NCBI GenBank assembly: GCA_025354165.1
Contig: JANXNI010000034.1
Location: forward strand, 1 to 64,000
DNA: 64,000 bases
Source of the DNA: Burkholderiales bacterium
GTDB taxonomy: Bacteria; Pseudomonadota; Gammaproteobacteria; Burkholderiales; Casimicrobiaceae
Direction: 5' to 3'
Positions 28,332 through 37,835 of the stretch are shown piece after piece. Positions within the stretch are counted from its first letter, which is position 1. The number at the start of each line of letters is the position of its first letter. The notes beneath the pieces are model-generated. The model was given only the letters and a program-made list of their open reading frames with translations. It was not told where the DNA came from and made no database searches. The translations under genes were made by a program, and so were the position numbers.

Positions 28332-29797
28332 GTTTCGGAAAACGATTCAACCGTAGCTTGCGTGCCGTCGCGGAACAGTTGGCTGACCCAGCGCTTTACG
28401 GGTGCGGCGAACGCTGGATTGCGGCCTAGTGCACCGAACACGGGCTCAACCCGCAGGATGGCGTCGGCGAACGAGAGTGCATCGTACGGATGCTTCGCCG
28501 CGATGGCGGAGAACTCGGCGGCTAGCGGATCGGAAATCGCAATCGCCGTGTCCATTTCGTCCTTGCCGTAGAGGTAGCGAATCCAGCCTGCCGTGGCTAG
28601 CGTTAACGCGTTCACGTCGAGGCCTTTGGCGAGACGTTCGTTGGCGACTGCGATCCAGCGCTGCGGGATTTTTTGTGAGCCGTCGGCGGCGATTTGGGCG
28701 CAGCGGTGACCGTTGGCGGGGTTGCCGAAGCGCTCGATGAGTTGCGCGCGGTAGGCCGCGAAATCGACACCGGGAATGGGCTCCAGCGTGGCTTCGGCTT
28801 CAAGCATCAGCGCGGTCACCAGACGCTCGAACGCGGGGTCGATCACCGTTTCGGCAATGGTTTCGTAACCCGCGACGTAGCCGAGGTAGGCCATCAGTGA
28901 ATGCGAGCCATTCAGTAGGCGCAACTTCATTTTTTCGAAGGGCCGCACGTCGCTCACGAGCTGCGCGCCGACCTGCTCCCACGCAGGGCGCTCGGCGGCG
29001 AAATTGTCTTCGATCACCCATTGCCCGAACGGTTCGGCGCGCACCACGCCTTCGTCCTCATACCCGAGCGCGCGCGCGGCGTCGCTACGATCTTGTGCCT
29101 GCGTGGCAGGCACGATGCGGTCCACCATTGACGACGGGAAACGCACGTGCTTACGTAGCCACGGCAGCGTCAAAGGGTAAAGTCGGGTGACGAATTGATG
29201 CACGAGTGATTCGAGCACTGCGCCGTTTTCCGGGAGGTTGTCGCAGCACAGAATTGTGAGTGGCGCACCACGTTTGCGGAAGCGCTCATGCAGGCCTGCA
29301 GCGAGTACGCCGAGCACGCTTCGTGGCGCATCCGCGTGCGCCAGATCGTGTGCAATGTCGGCGTGATCCCACAACGGCTCACGCTTCGCGACATTGGCAC
29401 AGTAACCTTTCTCGGTCACCGTGAGCGTGATGATTTTTGTTTCGGCTCTCGCGATGCGTGCGATGACGTCAGCCATTTGATCCGGCCCAAACAGCACCTC
29501 CCGCACGCTGCCGATTACGCGCCACGCGTCAGCCGCGCGCGAGACGGTTCGCACGCTGTAGAGGCCGTCCTGCGGCGCGAGTTGGTCGCGCGCGGTGGGC
29601 GTTTTCAGGCTGACCGCGCAGATGCCCCAGTCGCCACCGGAGCCCGCAATGGCATCGTCCGTATAGACGGCTTGATGGGCGCGATGGAACGCGCCGAGGC
29701 CCAAGTGGACGCTGCCGATGCCCAGGTTCGACGGATCGTAGGCGGGCCGTTGAACGGCGCCGGGAAATGCAGCGAGGACGTTCAGATTCAATCGCAT
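28316..29797 (-). CDS. uxuB: Mannitol dehydrogenase family oxidoreductase (fructuronate-reductase-like)
   Basis: A 493-aa NAD-dependent enzyme of the polyol-specific long-chain family, with GIGSVHLGLGAFHRAHQAVYTD at the start, ILCCDNLPENG and LRLLNGSHSLMAYLG in the middle. UxuB reduces fructuronate to mannonate. The neighbours (glucarate-dehydratase-like enzyme, TRAP transporter) support a sugar-acid role, though a hexitol substrate cannot be excluded. The ORF track runs upstream to 30166, inside the next gene, but the Met before RLNLNVLA is the real start, two bases after the upstream gene. The C-terminal SAFR and the stop codon come from a 120-bp repeat. Confidence 0.85.
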   Translation of the reverse strand: MRLNLNVLAAFPGAVQRPAYDPSNLGIGSVHLGLGAFHRAHQAVYTDDAIAGSGGDWGICAVSLKTPTARDQLAPQDGLYSVRTVSRAADAWRVIGSVREVLFGPDQMADVIARIARAETKIITLTVTEKGYCANVAKREPLWDHADIAHDLAHADAPRSVLGVLAAGLHERFRKRGAPLTILCCDNLPENGAVLESLVHQFVTRLYPLTLPWLRKHVRFPSSMVDRIVPATQAQDRSDAARALGYEDEGVVRAEPFGQWVIEDNFAAERPAWEQVGAQLVSDVRPFEKMKLRLLNGSHSLMAYLGYVAGYETIAETVIDPAFERLVTALMLEAEATLEPIPGVDFAAYRAQLIERFGNPANGHRCAQIAADGSQKIPQRWIAVANERLAKGLDVNALTLATAGWIRYLYGKDEMDTAIAISDPLAAEFSAIAAKHPYDALSFADAILRVEPVFGALGRNPAFAAPVKRWVSQLFRDGTQATVESFSETSAFR

Positions 29798-29799
29798 GG

Positions 29800-31029
29800 T
29801 TATGCAGCCTTCCATCGCGAATTCGGCACCAGCGGATACCAGTCGGGTCGCGATGGGTCGCGGTCGTAGGTGTAGCCGCCCTTTTCCTTGAACAGCTCGT
29901 GATATTCGGCGAGTTTGTTGCGATCCAGCTGCACGCCGAGACCGGGCCCGGTGGGCACTTTGATTGCGCCGTTCACGTATTTCATCTTGCCGCCAACAAT
30001 GATGTCGTCGACGAGGTGGTGATAGTGCGCGTCGGCTGCGTAGCCAAGATTTGGCACGACCGCTCCCATGTGCAGCATGGTGGCTAGCTGAATGCCCAGC
30101 TCGCCCGATGAATGCACGGCGACGCCGAGGCCGAAGGTATCGCAAATTCCGGCTGCTTTGATGCACGGACGAATACCGCCCCAGAACGTGGTGTCGAGCA
30201 GCACGACGTCCACCGCGCGCGGTTGCGTGGTGATGTTCATGGCGAGCTGTTCAAAATTCACGACAACCGTGTTGGTGGCAATCGGAATGCGCACAAATTC
30301 GCGCAATCGCGAGAGTTGCGGCATGCCGAACACCGGGTCTTCGTAGTAATCATTGTTGATGTGTTCGATGCCCTGACCGAAGCGGATCGCGTCCGCAAGC
30401 GAGAACGCTGAGTTCGGGTCGTAGCGAAAGCGGTCATTGGGCAATGCGGCGGCAAGCGCCTGATACGCGTTCAGCTCGTAGTCTGGCGCGTAGACACCGC
30501 CTTTAAGTTTGTGCGTCGCGAAGCCGTGCTCAACCTGCAACGCTTTTGCGTGAGCCACCAGCTGATCTGCCGTGCGCACTTCGCCCGCGCCAGTCGTGTT
30601 GTTGGGCAGACGAAAAAACAGATAACTCGCGAACTCGACGCTGCCGCGCAAGCGTCCTCCGAGCAATTCCGCGACCGGCACGCCAAGCCTTTGTCCCATG
30701 ACATCGAGACAGGCGAATTCGATGGCGGCGTGAAGCTGTGTGCGGTTGTTGTAAAGGCTCGCGGTGGGATTGCAGATGGCGAAACGCAAGGCTTCCAGCT
30801 CAAACACGTTGTGCCCCTGGAGATAGCCAATCAGGCTTTCGATCCCGTTGCTCGCCACCTCGCCACCGCCACCAAATTCACCGAGCCCGACGTAGCCATC
30901 ATCGGTTTCGACTTCAACGATGGTGCGAACAAAACGCCCCCAATGCGCACCATTACTGTGCAAAAGCGGCGCTTGTAGCGGAACCGTCACGGGCGTGGCG
31001 CGAATTTGGGTAATCCTGCTTGGTTTCAC
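29800..31029 (-). CDS. gudD: Enolase-superfamily dehydratase, glucarate-dehydratase-like
   Basis: A 409-aa member of the glucarate-dehydratase subgroup. It contains the THKLKGGVY region (KxK-type base), an [10 protein letters not shown] metal-ligand stretch, and an active-site His in [13 protein letters not shown]. These enzymes remove water from aldarates such as D-glucarate to give 5-keto-4-deoxyglucarate. The exact substrate is not certain. It is the first gene of a two-gene transcript with the UxuB-like reductase and diverges from the TRAP transporter across a 138-bp promoter region. Confidence 0.82.
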   Translation of the reverse strand: MKPSRITQIRATPVTVPLQAPLLHSNGAHWGRFVRTIVEVETDDGYVGLGEFGGGGEVASNGIESLIGYLQGHNVFELEALRFAICNPTASLYNNRTQLHAAIEFACLDVMGQRLGVPVAELLGGRLRGSVEFASYLFFRLPNNTTGAGEVRTADQLVAHAKALQVEHGFATHKLKGGVYAPDYELNAYQALAAALPNDRFRYDPNSAFSLADAIRFGQGIEHINNDYYEDPVFGMPQLSRLREFVRIPIATNTVVVNFEQLAMNITTQPRAVDVVLLDTTFWGGIRPCIKAAGICDTFGLGVAVHSSGELGIQLATMLHMGAVVPNLGYAADAHYHHLVDDIIVGGKMKYVNGAIKVPTGPGLGVQLDRNKLAEYHELFKEKGGYTYDRDPSRPDWYPLVPNSRWKAA

Positions 31030-31167
31030 TTTACCCCTGTTGTACGATGACTTTAGTTGTGATCGCTTATGCTATCCACACCGATGCGAAATTGTGACCG
31101 TCAGAGTCCAAATCGCTACCGTCGCCATGCCACAGCAATGCCAATGCACCGCCAATAAGGAGGCTCC

Positions 31168-32142
31168 ATGAAATTTCGTACCCTAGTCACGTCCGCGCTC
31201 GTCACCGCCACACTCATCGCGCCCGCGCTCTCATTCGCGCAGACCAAGCTCAAGTGGGCGCACGTCTACGAGACCTCCGAGCCGTATCACACCGAATCGG
31301 TCTGGGCCGCTGCCGAAATCAAAAAGCTGACTAACGGCAAGTTTGATATTCAGGTCTTTCCCGCGTCTTCGCTCGGCAAAGAGACCGACATCAATCAGGG
31401 CCTGACACTCGGCACGGTCGACATGATCATCAGCGGTCCGTCCTTCGCAGCGCGCACCTATCCGCGCGTCGGCATCGCTTACTACCCGTTCATCTTCCGC
31501 GACGCTGCGCATCAGGAGGCGTATTCCAAAAGCGACGTGTTCAAAGAAATGGTCGACGGCTATCGCGCGAAGACCGGTATCCAGATGACGGCCTACACCT
31601 ACTACGGTGCACGCCATGCGACATCGAACAAGCCTTTCACCGACTGCGCCGGGATGAAGGGCCTGAAGATTCGGGTGCCCGATGTGCCGGTCTACATGGC
31701 GATGCCCAAGGCGTGTGGCGCGAATCCGACGCCGATCGCTTTTGCGGAGGTTTACCTCGCGTTGCAAAACGGCACCGTGGACGCGCAGGAAAATCCACTG
31801 ACGACGATTGAGGCGAAGAAGTTCTACGAAGTGCAGAAGAACATCATGTTGACCGGTCATATCCTCGACGGTCTGGTGACGCAAATCGCGCCGCATGTCT
31901 GGTCAAAATTGACCGATGCCGAGAAGAAAATCTTCACCGATGTCACGCGTGAAGCGGCGTCACGTGCGTCGGCGCAAATCATCAAGCGCGAGGGTGAACT
32001 GGTGGCTGAGTTCAAGAAGAAAGGCATCAACATCGTTAGCGTGGATCGCTCTGCCTTTCAGGCAGCAGTGCTAAAGGGCGCAACGCTCGAGTCGCTCGGC
32101 TTTGACAAGAAAGACTTTGATCGCATTGTTGCGCTGAAGTAG
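31168..32142 (+). CDS. dctP: TRAP transporter substrate-binding protein DctP
   Basis: A 324-aa periplasmic binding protein with a signal peptide (SALVTATLIAPALSFAQ) and TRAP-type segments: FPASSLGKETDINQGLTLGTVDM, and GLKIRVPDVPVYMAM containing the carboxylate-binding Arg. A strong AGGAGG precedes the ATG. The context (UxuB-like, GudD-like and mandelate-racemase-type genes) suggests a uronate or aldarate ligand. An intercistronic hairpin separates it from dctQ. Confidence 0.92.
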   Translation: MKFRTLVTSALVTATLIAPALSFAQTKLKWAHVYETSEPYHTESVWAAAEIKKLTNGKFDIQVFPASSLGKETDINQGLTLGTVDMIISGPSFAARTYPRVGIAYYPFIFRDAAHQEAYSKSDVFKEMVDGYRAKTGIQMTAYTYYGARHATSNKPFTDCAGMKGLKIRVPDVPVYMAMPKACGANPTPIAFAEVYLALQNGTVDAQENPLTTIEAKKFYEVQKNIMLTGHILDGLVTQIAPHVWSKLTDAEKKIFTDVTREAASRASAQIIKREGELVAEFKKKGINIVSVDRSAFQAAVLKGATLESLGFDKKDFDRIVALK

Positions 32143-32151
32143 TTCGCGTCC

Positions 32152-32175
32152 AATGACGGCTTAAACGCCGTCATT
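32152..32175. terminator. Perfect intercistronic hairpin between dctP and dctQ
   Basis: AATGACGGC, a six-base loop, then GCCGTCATT forms a 9-bp perfect stem just after the dctP stop. No U tract follows. It may lower read-through so that the binding protein is made in excess over the permease. Confidence 0.5.
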
Positions 32176-32279
32176 CTCTGGCAATGCGGAAACGACGAAA
32201 GCTGCGATCGTGTGTGGTCGCAGCCAGAGCGACTTTCGTTGCCCCAACCTCTGGCCGCTTAAACTTTGCGAGAACAAAC

Positions 32280-32843
32280 ATGGATCTAGACTCCGGCCCC
32301 AAAGTCATGGGCGACGACGGCGAATTTCACGCTGTCGACGAGGAAGTATCTTTTGAAGGCACCCCGTTTGAAGGATGGATCGCACTCGGCCTGTTCTGGG
32401 CTTTGGGCGCGGTGGTATTGATCCAGTTCGTCACCCGCTACCTGCTCAACGATTCGGCTGCGTGGACGGAGGAGATTGCGCGCTACTTTTTGATCGGTCT
32501 GGTATTTGTTGGCGCGACCATCGGCGTGGTCAAGAACAACCACATTCAGGTGGATCTGCTCTACCGCTTTCTGCCAAAAACGGCAGGACGCATGCTGTCG
32601 ACGGCCGTGGATATTGGACGCATCGCGTTCTTCGGCGCGATGTCAGTGTCCACCGTTCAGATGATGATTAAGCTGGAGAGCGCGAAGATGACCATCGTCG
32701 ATTTGCCGATGAACATTGTTTACGCGGTGTGTCTGTTCGGATTTATTGCAATGGCGGTGCGCTCGATTCTGGTAGCGCGCATTCACTGGCAGCGCGGCTA
32801 CAGCGTGCTGGAGCGACCTGATTCCACGATGGCTGATCGCTAG
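32280..32843 (+). CDS. dctQ: TRAP transporter small permease DctQ
   Basis: A 187-aa four-helix inner-membrane protein of the DctQ family, with the typical NDSAAWTEEIARYFLIGLVFVGA motif. The Met at 32280 is preferred over the track start at 32184, because the upstream residues are arginine-rich and unlike DctQ. It pairs with DctM, which begins 10 bp downstream. Confidence 0.9.
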   Translation: MDLDSGPKVMGDDGEFHAVDEEVSFEGTPFEGWIALGLFWALGAVVLIQFVTRYLLNDSAAWTEEIARYFLIGLVFVGATIGVVKNNHIQVDLLYRFLPKTAGRMLSTAVDIGRIAFFGAMSVSTVQMMIKLESAKMTIVDLPMNIVYAVCLFGFIAMAVRSILVARIHWQRGYSVLERPDSTMADR

Positions 32844-32853
32844 GACGACGCAG

Positions 32854-34248
32854 ATGCTAAAAATTCTTTTCCTCTTCTTGATGTCGAGTGGCCTTCCCGT
32901 GGCCATCGCGATGGCCGGCGCGTCGCTCCTCTACATCCTCATCAGCGGCGATTTGCCCGGCTTCGCGGTCGTGCATCGCATGATTGGCGGCATCGACAGC
33001 TTTCCGCTGCTCGCGGTGCCGTTCTTCATTCTGGCCGGCAATTTGATGAACAACGCGGGCATCACCAACCGCATTTACAACTATGCGCTGGCACTGGTCG
33101 GCTGGCTCAAGGGCGGGCTGGGTCACGTCAACGTGCTCGGCTCGGTCATCTTCGCCGGCATGAGCGGCACCGCGATCGCAGACGCGGCGGGGCTCGGTAC
33201 GATTGAAATCAAGGCGATGAAAGACCACGGCTACGAACTGGAGTTTGCCGTGGGTGTCACCGCCGCGTCGGCAACGCTTGGCCCCATCATCCCGCCGTCG
33301 CTGCCATTCGTGATTTACGCGATGATGGCGAACGTTTCGGTCGGCGCATTGTTCCTCGCGGGCATTCTGCCGGGCGTGCTGATGGCCGTACTCATGATGA
33401 TGACGGTCGCGTATTTCGCACACAAGAACGGCTGGGGTGGCGACATCAAGTTTTCGTGGTCCCGCTTCGGCGGCGCAATGATCGAAACGGCTATCGTCAT
33501 CGCCTGGCCGCTGATTCTGTATTACGCCGTGCAATGGGGCGCGCCGATGCAGCCGACCGTCATCGCTGCGCTGGCTATATTGTTCCTCGCCGACTGGAAA
33601 TTCAAGTTTCAGGCGGTGCTACCGATCATGACGCCGGTGCTCTTAATCGGTGGCATGACGACGGGCCTGTTCACACCCACGGAAGGGGCCATCGCGGCCT
33701 GCGTGTGGGCAATGGTGCTCGGCCTGTTCTGGTACAAAACGCTGTCGTGGCGCATGTTCGTGAAGGTCTGCCTCGATACCGTTGAAACGACGTCGACGGT
33801 GATGTTCATCGTTGCTGCGGCCTCGATCTTCGGCTGGATGTTGACCGCCACCGGCGTCACCGCTGCGATTGCCGACTGGGTGCTCGGCTTCACCAAAGAG
33901 CCCTGGGTGTTCCTGCTGCTGGCCAATTTGCTGATGCTGTTCGTTGGCTGCTTTCTGGAGCCCACGGCGGCCATCACCATTCTTGTGCCGATCCTGCTGC
34001 CCATCGTTTTGAAGCTGGGGATTGACCCGGTGCATTTCGGTCTGGTGATGGTGTTAAACCTGATGATCGGCCTGCTGCATCCGCCGATGGGGATGGTGCT
34101 GTTCGTGCTGGCGCGCGTGGCGAAGCTGAGCGTGGAGCGCACCACGGCCGCAATCTTGCCGTGGCTGGTACCGTTGCTGGTGAGTCTCGTGATCCTGACC
34201 TACATTCCGGCGATCAGTTTGTGGCTGCCGAAATATATGGGGATGTAG
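32854..34248 (+). CDS. dctM: TRAP transporter large permease DctM
   Basis: A 464-aa polytopic sodium-coupled permease with the DctM hallmarks LPVAIAMAGASLLYILI, GTAIADAAGLGTIEIKAM, ASATLGPIIPPSLPFVIYA and LLHPPMGMVLFVL. About twelve hydrophobic segments are visible. It completes the dctPQM transporter. A REP-like palindrome follows, and then a mandelate-racemase-type gene on the same strand. Confidence 0.95.
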   Translation: MLKILFLFLMSSGLPVAIAMAGASLLYILISGDLPGFAVVHRMIGGIDSFPLLAVPFFILAGNLMNNAGITNRIYNYALALVGWLKGGLGHVNVLGSVIFAGMSGTAIADAAGLGTIEIKAMKDHGYELEFAVGVTAASATLGPIIPPSLPFVIYAMMANVSVGALFLAGILPGVLMAVLMMMTVAYFAHKNGWGGDIKFSWSRFGGAMIETAIVIAWPLILYYAVQWGAPMQPTVIAALAILFLADWKFKFQAVLPIMTPVLLIGGMTTGLFTPTEGAIAACVWAMVLGLFWYKTLSWRMFVKVCLDTVETTSTVMFIVAAASIFGWMLTATGVTAAIADWVLGFTKEPWVFLLLANLLMLFVGCFLEPTAAITILVPILLPIVLKLGIDPVHFGLVMVLNLMIGLLHPPMGMVLFVLARVAKLSVERTTAAILPWLVPLLVSLVILTYIPAISLWLPKYMGM

Positions 34249-34258
34249 CCATCGTTCT

Positions 34259-34327
34259 TGTAGGAGCGGCTTGCCGCGACCCCCAGTTGCGAATATCTAT
34301 GCCGGTCGCGGCAAGCCGCTCCTACAG
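34259..34327. repeat. REP-like palindrome, complete copy
   Basis: TGTAGGAGCGGCTTGCCGCGACC is mirrored by GGTCGCGGCAAGCCGCTCCTACA around a ~22-base loop. It lies between dctM and the mandelate-racemase-type gene, inside an apparent operon. Such hairpins can stabilise or attenuate the mRNA. Confidence 0.85.
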
Positions 34328-34356
34328 ATGCACCGGTTCCGGGATTGAATCACACC

Positions 34357-35463
34357 ATGCCACGCATTAAGAAAATCGAACTCTGGCAGGTCAACCTCGC
34401 GCCGCCAGTGCCGCGCTCGGATGCGATCCAGTCGTTTGTGACGCAGGAGACGCCGATGCTGCGAGTCACCTGCGACGATGGCTCACAGGGCGCAGGCTAC
34501 AGCTACACAATCGGCACCGGTGGTTCGGCGGTGATGTCGCTGCTGGAAGATCACCTCGCCCCGAAACTGATCGGTCGCGACGCGGACGACATCGAGGCGA
34601 TCTGGAAGGATTTATTTTTTCACACGCACGCCACGGCGGTCGGCGCGATCACAGCGCTGGCGCTGGCGACGATTGATACCGCGTTGTGGGATTTGCGTTG
34701 CCGCCACACCAAACTGCCCTTGCACAAAGCCGCGGGGGGCGCGCAGAAACGCGTACCGATGTATTCGACCGAAGGCGGTTGGCTGCATCTGTCGCCCGAG
34801 CAACTGGTCACGCAATCGCTAGCAGCGAAAGCCGACGGTTTCAAAGGCGTCAAGATCAAGGTCGGACGCCCGCATGTGAGCGAGGACATGGCGCGTTTGT
34901 CTGCGGTGCGAGAGGCCGTCGGCGGCGCATTTGACATCATGATCGACGCCAATCAATGCTTCACTGTCGGGGAAGCGATTCGGCGTGCGCGACATTACGA
35001 AACGCTGGACATAGCCTGGTTTGAAGAGCCGTTGCCCGCCGAGGATTTAGGCGGTCACGAACGGCTTGCGCAGAGCACTAGCTTGCCAATTGCCGTCGGC
35101 GAATCCATCTACAGCCTGCAACACTTCCGCGAATATTTGCAGCGCGGCGCGTGCTCCATCGTTCAGGCGGATGTCGCGCGCATTGGCGGTATCACGCCTT
35201 GGCTCAAGGTCGCGCATCTGGCGGAGAGCTTCAACGTGCCGATCTGCCCGCACTTTTTGATGGAGCTGCATGTAAGTCTTTGCGCCGCCGTGCCAAACGC
35301 GCCGTGGGTGGAATACATCCCGCAGCTTGATTCGATTACCACGCGGGGAATGGCGCGCGATGGCGGTTTCGCGATTCCTTCAGATGCGCCCGGTTTGGGC
35401 ATTGCGTGGGATTGGACGGCGATTGACAAACAGGCGATTCGGCGCGCGACAGTAGAAAATTAG
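34357..35463 (+). CDS. Mandelate racemase/muconate-lactonizing-enzyme family protein (sugar-acid dehydratase or racemase-like)
   Basis: A 368-aa enolase-superfamily enzyme with GVKIKVGRP (catalytic KxK), the metal ligands in MIDANQCF, WFEEPL and VGESIY, and a His-containing stretch near CPHFLMELH. Members racemise or dehydrate alpha-hydroxy acids. Its place after a TRAP transporter and opposite glucarate-dehydratase-like and UxuB-like genes suggests a galactarate-, talarate- or related aldarate-type substrate. The ATG is chosen over the upstream TTG of the track. A 120-bp repeat begins four bases after its stop. Confidence 0.85.
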   Translation: MPRIKKIELWQVNLAPPVPRSDAIQSFVTQETPMLRVTCDDGSQGAGYSYTIGTGGSAVMSLLEDHLAPKLIGRDADDIEAIWKDLFFHTHATAVGAITALALATIDTALWDLRCRHTKLPLHKAAGGAQKRVPMYSTEGGWLHLSPEQLVTQSLAAKADGFKGVKIKVGRPHVSEDMARLSAVREAVGGAFDIMIDANQCFTVGEAIRRARHYETLDIAWFEEPLPAEDLGGHERLAQSTSLPIAVGESIYSLQHFREYLQRGACSIVQADVARIGGITPWLKVAHLAESFNVPICPHFLMELHVSLCAAVPNAPWVEYIPQLDSITTRGMARDGGFAIPSDAPGLGIAWDWTAIDKQAIRRATVEN

Positions 35464-35466
35464 CGC

Positions 35467-35585
35467 ATCAGCTTTTCGCTGAAAGCGCCGCAGCACCGGG
35501 GGTAATATCGAAAAAAGCTATTAGTCGATTATTCGCTATATGCGCGATCAGCCCCCGTTTGGCGGTGCTTTCAGCAAAAAGCCAT
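35467..35585. repeat. 120-bp palindromic intergenic repeat, copy F
   Basis: The copy starts ATCAGCTTTTCGCTGAAAGCGCC and ends GGTGCTTTCAGCAAAAAGCCAT, with GGGGGT and AGCCCCC as the inner pair and TTAGTCGATTATTC at the centre. Its better-conserved arm is the left one, so it may be inverted relative to copy E. It marks the right edge of the sugar-acid block. Confidence 0.82.
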
Positions 35586-35611
35586 ACTAGTTAAAGATCG
35601 ACAAAACACCG

Positions 35612-36439
35612 CTAAACCGGCGAATTGATGTCGATGAACTGGTAGGTGAGGCCGAACTGCTGCACGAGATTACCCGCCAATGCGGCGACACCGTCGCGCT
35701 CCGTCGCGTGATGGCCAGCGGCGATGAGGGTTATGTTCGACTCACGCGCATGGTGGACGTGCTGTTCGCTGATTTCGCCGGTGATGAAGGCGTCCGCACC
35801 GGCTTCGATAGCGTCTTTCAACAGCCCACCGCCCGCGCCGGTGCACCAGGCAATCGTGCGAATCATCCGGTCAGGATGGGTGAACAGCGTCACCCGGCGA
35901 CCGTAGTGCCGCGCGCAATAAGCGGCGAGCACGGTGCAGCGCAGCGCCACATTCACCCCAAGCTGCCCCAGCATGACGAGCCCAGTGTCGCCCGCCGTGC
36001 CAATCGGCGACAGCCCCATGCGGCGGCCCATGCAGGCGTTATTGCCAACCTCGGCATGGACATCGAGCGGCAAGTGATAGGCGTAGAGGTTGATGTTGGC
36101 GGCGAGCAGTGCCGCGATGCGCTCGCGGTGATAGCCGACAATGGCTGGATCGTCGCCTTTCCAGAAAAGTCCGTGGTGAACGATGATGGCATCAGCCTTG
36201 GCGGCAATCGCGGCATCGATCAGGGCCTTGTTTGCCGTGACGCCGACCACAATATGAGATATCGTGTCACGGCCCGCAACTTGCAAGCCATTGACTGCGA
36301 CATCCTTGAAGCGCCGAACTTCAAGGAATTGATTGAGGTGACGCGCCAGCGCGTCGCGGGACACGGAGCCCTTGGTTTCTGTGTTCAAGGTCTGATTCTC
36401 GAGGTCTTGAATAAAATTGTGAAGATCAACGGTACGCAC
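35612..36439 (-). CDS. Nif3-like dinuclear metal-centre protein (YbgI/YqfO family)
   Basis: A 275-aa protein of the Nif3/YbgI family, with FKDVAVNGLQVAG near the start, IVHHGLFWKGDD (first metal-binding His pair), and later FITGEISEQHVHHARE and LIAAGHHATERDGV. The family forms hexameric rings with a dinuclear metal site and has unclear physiology; older annotations call it GTP cyclohydrolase I type 2. It lies divergent from the DegS-like protease, an arrangement often seen in betaproteobacteria. Confidence 0.88.
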   Translation of the reverse strand: MRTVDLHNFIQDLENQTLNTETKGSVSRDALARHLNQFLEVRRFKDVAVNGLQVAGRDTISHIVVGVTANKALIDAAIAAKADAIIVHHGLFWKGDDPAIVGYHRERIAALLAANINLYAYHLPLDVHAEVGNNACMGRRMGLSPIGTAGDTGLVMLGQLGVNVALRCTVLAAYCARHYGRRVTLFTHPDRMIRTIAWCTGAGGGLLKDAIEAGADAFITGEISEQHVHHARESNITLIAAGHHATERDGVAALAGNLVQQFGLTYQFIDINSPV

Positions 36440-36589
36440 GCAACTTCCCTCGGTCTGTATCTTTTATTAACGGTGAACCGACAAATCATTCGAATCTGAC
36501 CGTAGTCACCGAAACCTGCACATGAAGCGTTCATTCTTCACAACGTCCACCACCGGAACTGACATCATCCCAATGCTGGCAACCTCATC

Positions 36590-37795
36590 ATGCTGACGCG
36601 ATTATGGCTCGTATTTGCACAGGTCTGCACGATCTGTGTCGCTATTCTGTTTACGGTCAGCACATTGCGACCCGAGTGGCTAGCGCGTGTCACAACCGTC
36701 GCGCCAATGACGCCTGTGGCCGCTGCAAATCCGGCGACGGGAGCCACGGTTAACACAGCGATAGCTGCCAATACATCCGCCGCGCCGCAACACCCCCGCA
36801 GCTTCAGCGAAGCCGCCAAACGCGCGTTACCTTCGGTGGTAAAGGTCGCCACCAGCGCCCAGCGCCGTGCACGTAACCCGTTGATGGACGACCCGAATTT
36901 TCAGCGCTTTTTTGGGCGTCAGGGTGCCGACGAAAACACCCAGCAAAAGCAGCAACTTCTCGGCGAAGGCTCGGGCGTGATCGTGCGCGCAGACGGCTAC
37001 ATTCTCACTAACAATCATGTGGTCGAAGGCGCGCAACAAATTCAGGTTGAGTTGACCGATAAACGCGTGTTGCCCGCGAAGGTCATCGGCGTTGATCCCG
37101 ACACCGATCTCGCCGTGATCAAGATTGAAGGTACCGATTTTCCGGCGATTACCTTCGGTGATTCACAGGCGTTGCAGGTCGCCGACGTAGTGCTCGCGAT
37201 TGGCAATCCGTTTGGTGTGTTCGGCAACACGGTTACGATGGGTATCGTGAGCGCGTTGGGCCGCACCCAAGTGTCGGAGTCCAATCCGTTCGAGAGTTTT
37301 ATTCAGACTGATGCGGCCATCAACCAGGGCAATTCCGGCGGCGCGCTGGTCAATTCCAATGGCGATCTGATCGGCATTAACTCCAGTATTTTCACGCGTA
37401 CCGGTGACTTTTCGGGCATTGGCTTCGCGATTCCAACCGCGCTCGCCAGACCGATTATGGACCAGCTCATCGCGACCGGCGAAGTTAAACGTGGCTACCT
37501 CGGTGTGAACCTCGGTGCCATCACGAGCGAGGTGGCGCAGCGTCTCGCGTTGAAAGACCAGAAAGGGGCATTCGTCGGGGCCGTGCTTGACGGTGCGCCG
37601 GGCAGCCGTGCTGGCCTGCGCGTCAATGATGTGATCGTGGAAATCAACGGTCAGGCCACCTCAGATCGCACCGACGCGGTGAACACCATCGCGATGACCG
37701 CGCCCGAGCAAACGATTCCGCTGAAGGTCATGCGCCAGGGCGAAATTGTTGAGCTGAAAGTGACGCTAGGAAAGCGGCCCACGACGAAACGCTAG
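36590..37795 (+). CDS. Membrane-anchored HtrA/DegS-like serine protease with one PDZ domain
   Basis: A 401-aa trypsin-like protease of the Do/HtrA family. A single N-terminal membrane segment (LWLVFAQVCTICVAILFTVS) anchors it. The catalytic triad is His143 (TNNHVVEG), Asp173 (TDLAVIKI) and Ser249 (NQGNSGGALV). One PDZ domain follows (KGAFVGAVLDGAPGSRAGL). The single PDZ and the anchor point to a DegS-type regulatory protease rather than soluble DegP. It is convergent with tatC across a minimal REP-like unit. Confidence 0.9.
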   Translation: MLTRLWLVFAQVCTICVAILFTVSTLRPEWLARVTTVAPMTPVAAANPATGATVNTAIAANTSAAPQHPRSFSEAAKRALPSVVKVATSAQRRARNPLMDDPNFQRFFGRQGADENTQQKQQLLGEGSGVIVRADGYILTNNHVVEGAQQIQVELTDKRVLPAKVIGVDPDTDLAVIKIEGTDFPAITFGDSQALQVADVVLAIGNPFGVFGNTVTMGIVSALGRTQVSESNPFESFIQTDAAINQGNSGGALVNSNGDLIGINSSIFTRTGDFSGIGFAIPTALARPIMDQLIATGEVKRGYLGVNLGAITSEVAQRLALKDQKGAFVGAVLDGAPGSRAGLRVNDVIVEINGQATSDRTDAVNTIAMTAPEQTIPLKVMRQGEIVELKVTLGKRPTTKR

Positions 37796-37807
37796 GGCCT
37801 AACGGCG

Positions 37808-37826
37808 TGTAGGAGCGGTTCCTACA
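37808..37826. repeat. Minimal REP-like unit TGTAGGAGCGGTTCCTACA
   Basis: A 19-base remnant in which only the two outer ends of the REP-like palindrome remain, joined directly. It sits between the convergent DegS-like gene and tatC. It may be an internally deleted derivative of the larger units. Confidence 0.6.
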
Positions 37827-37835
37827 GAAAAATTG

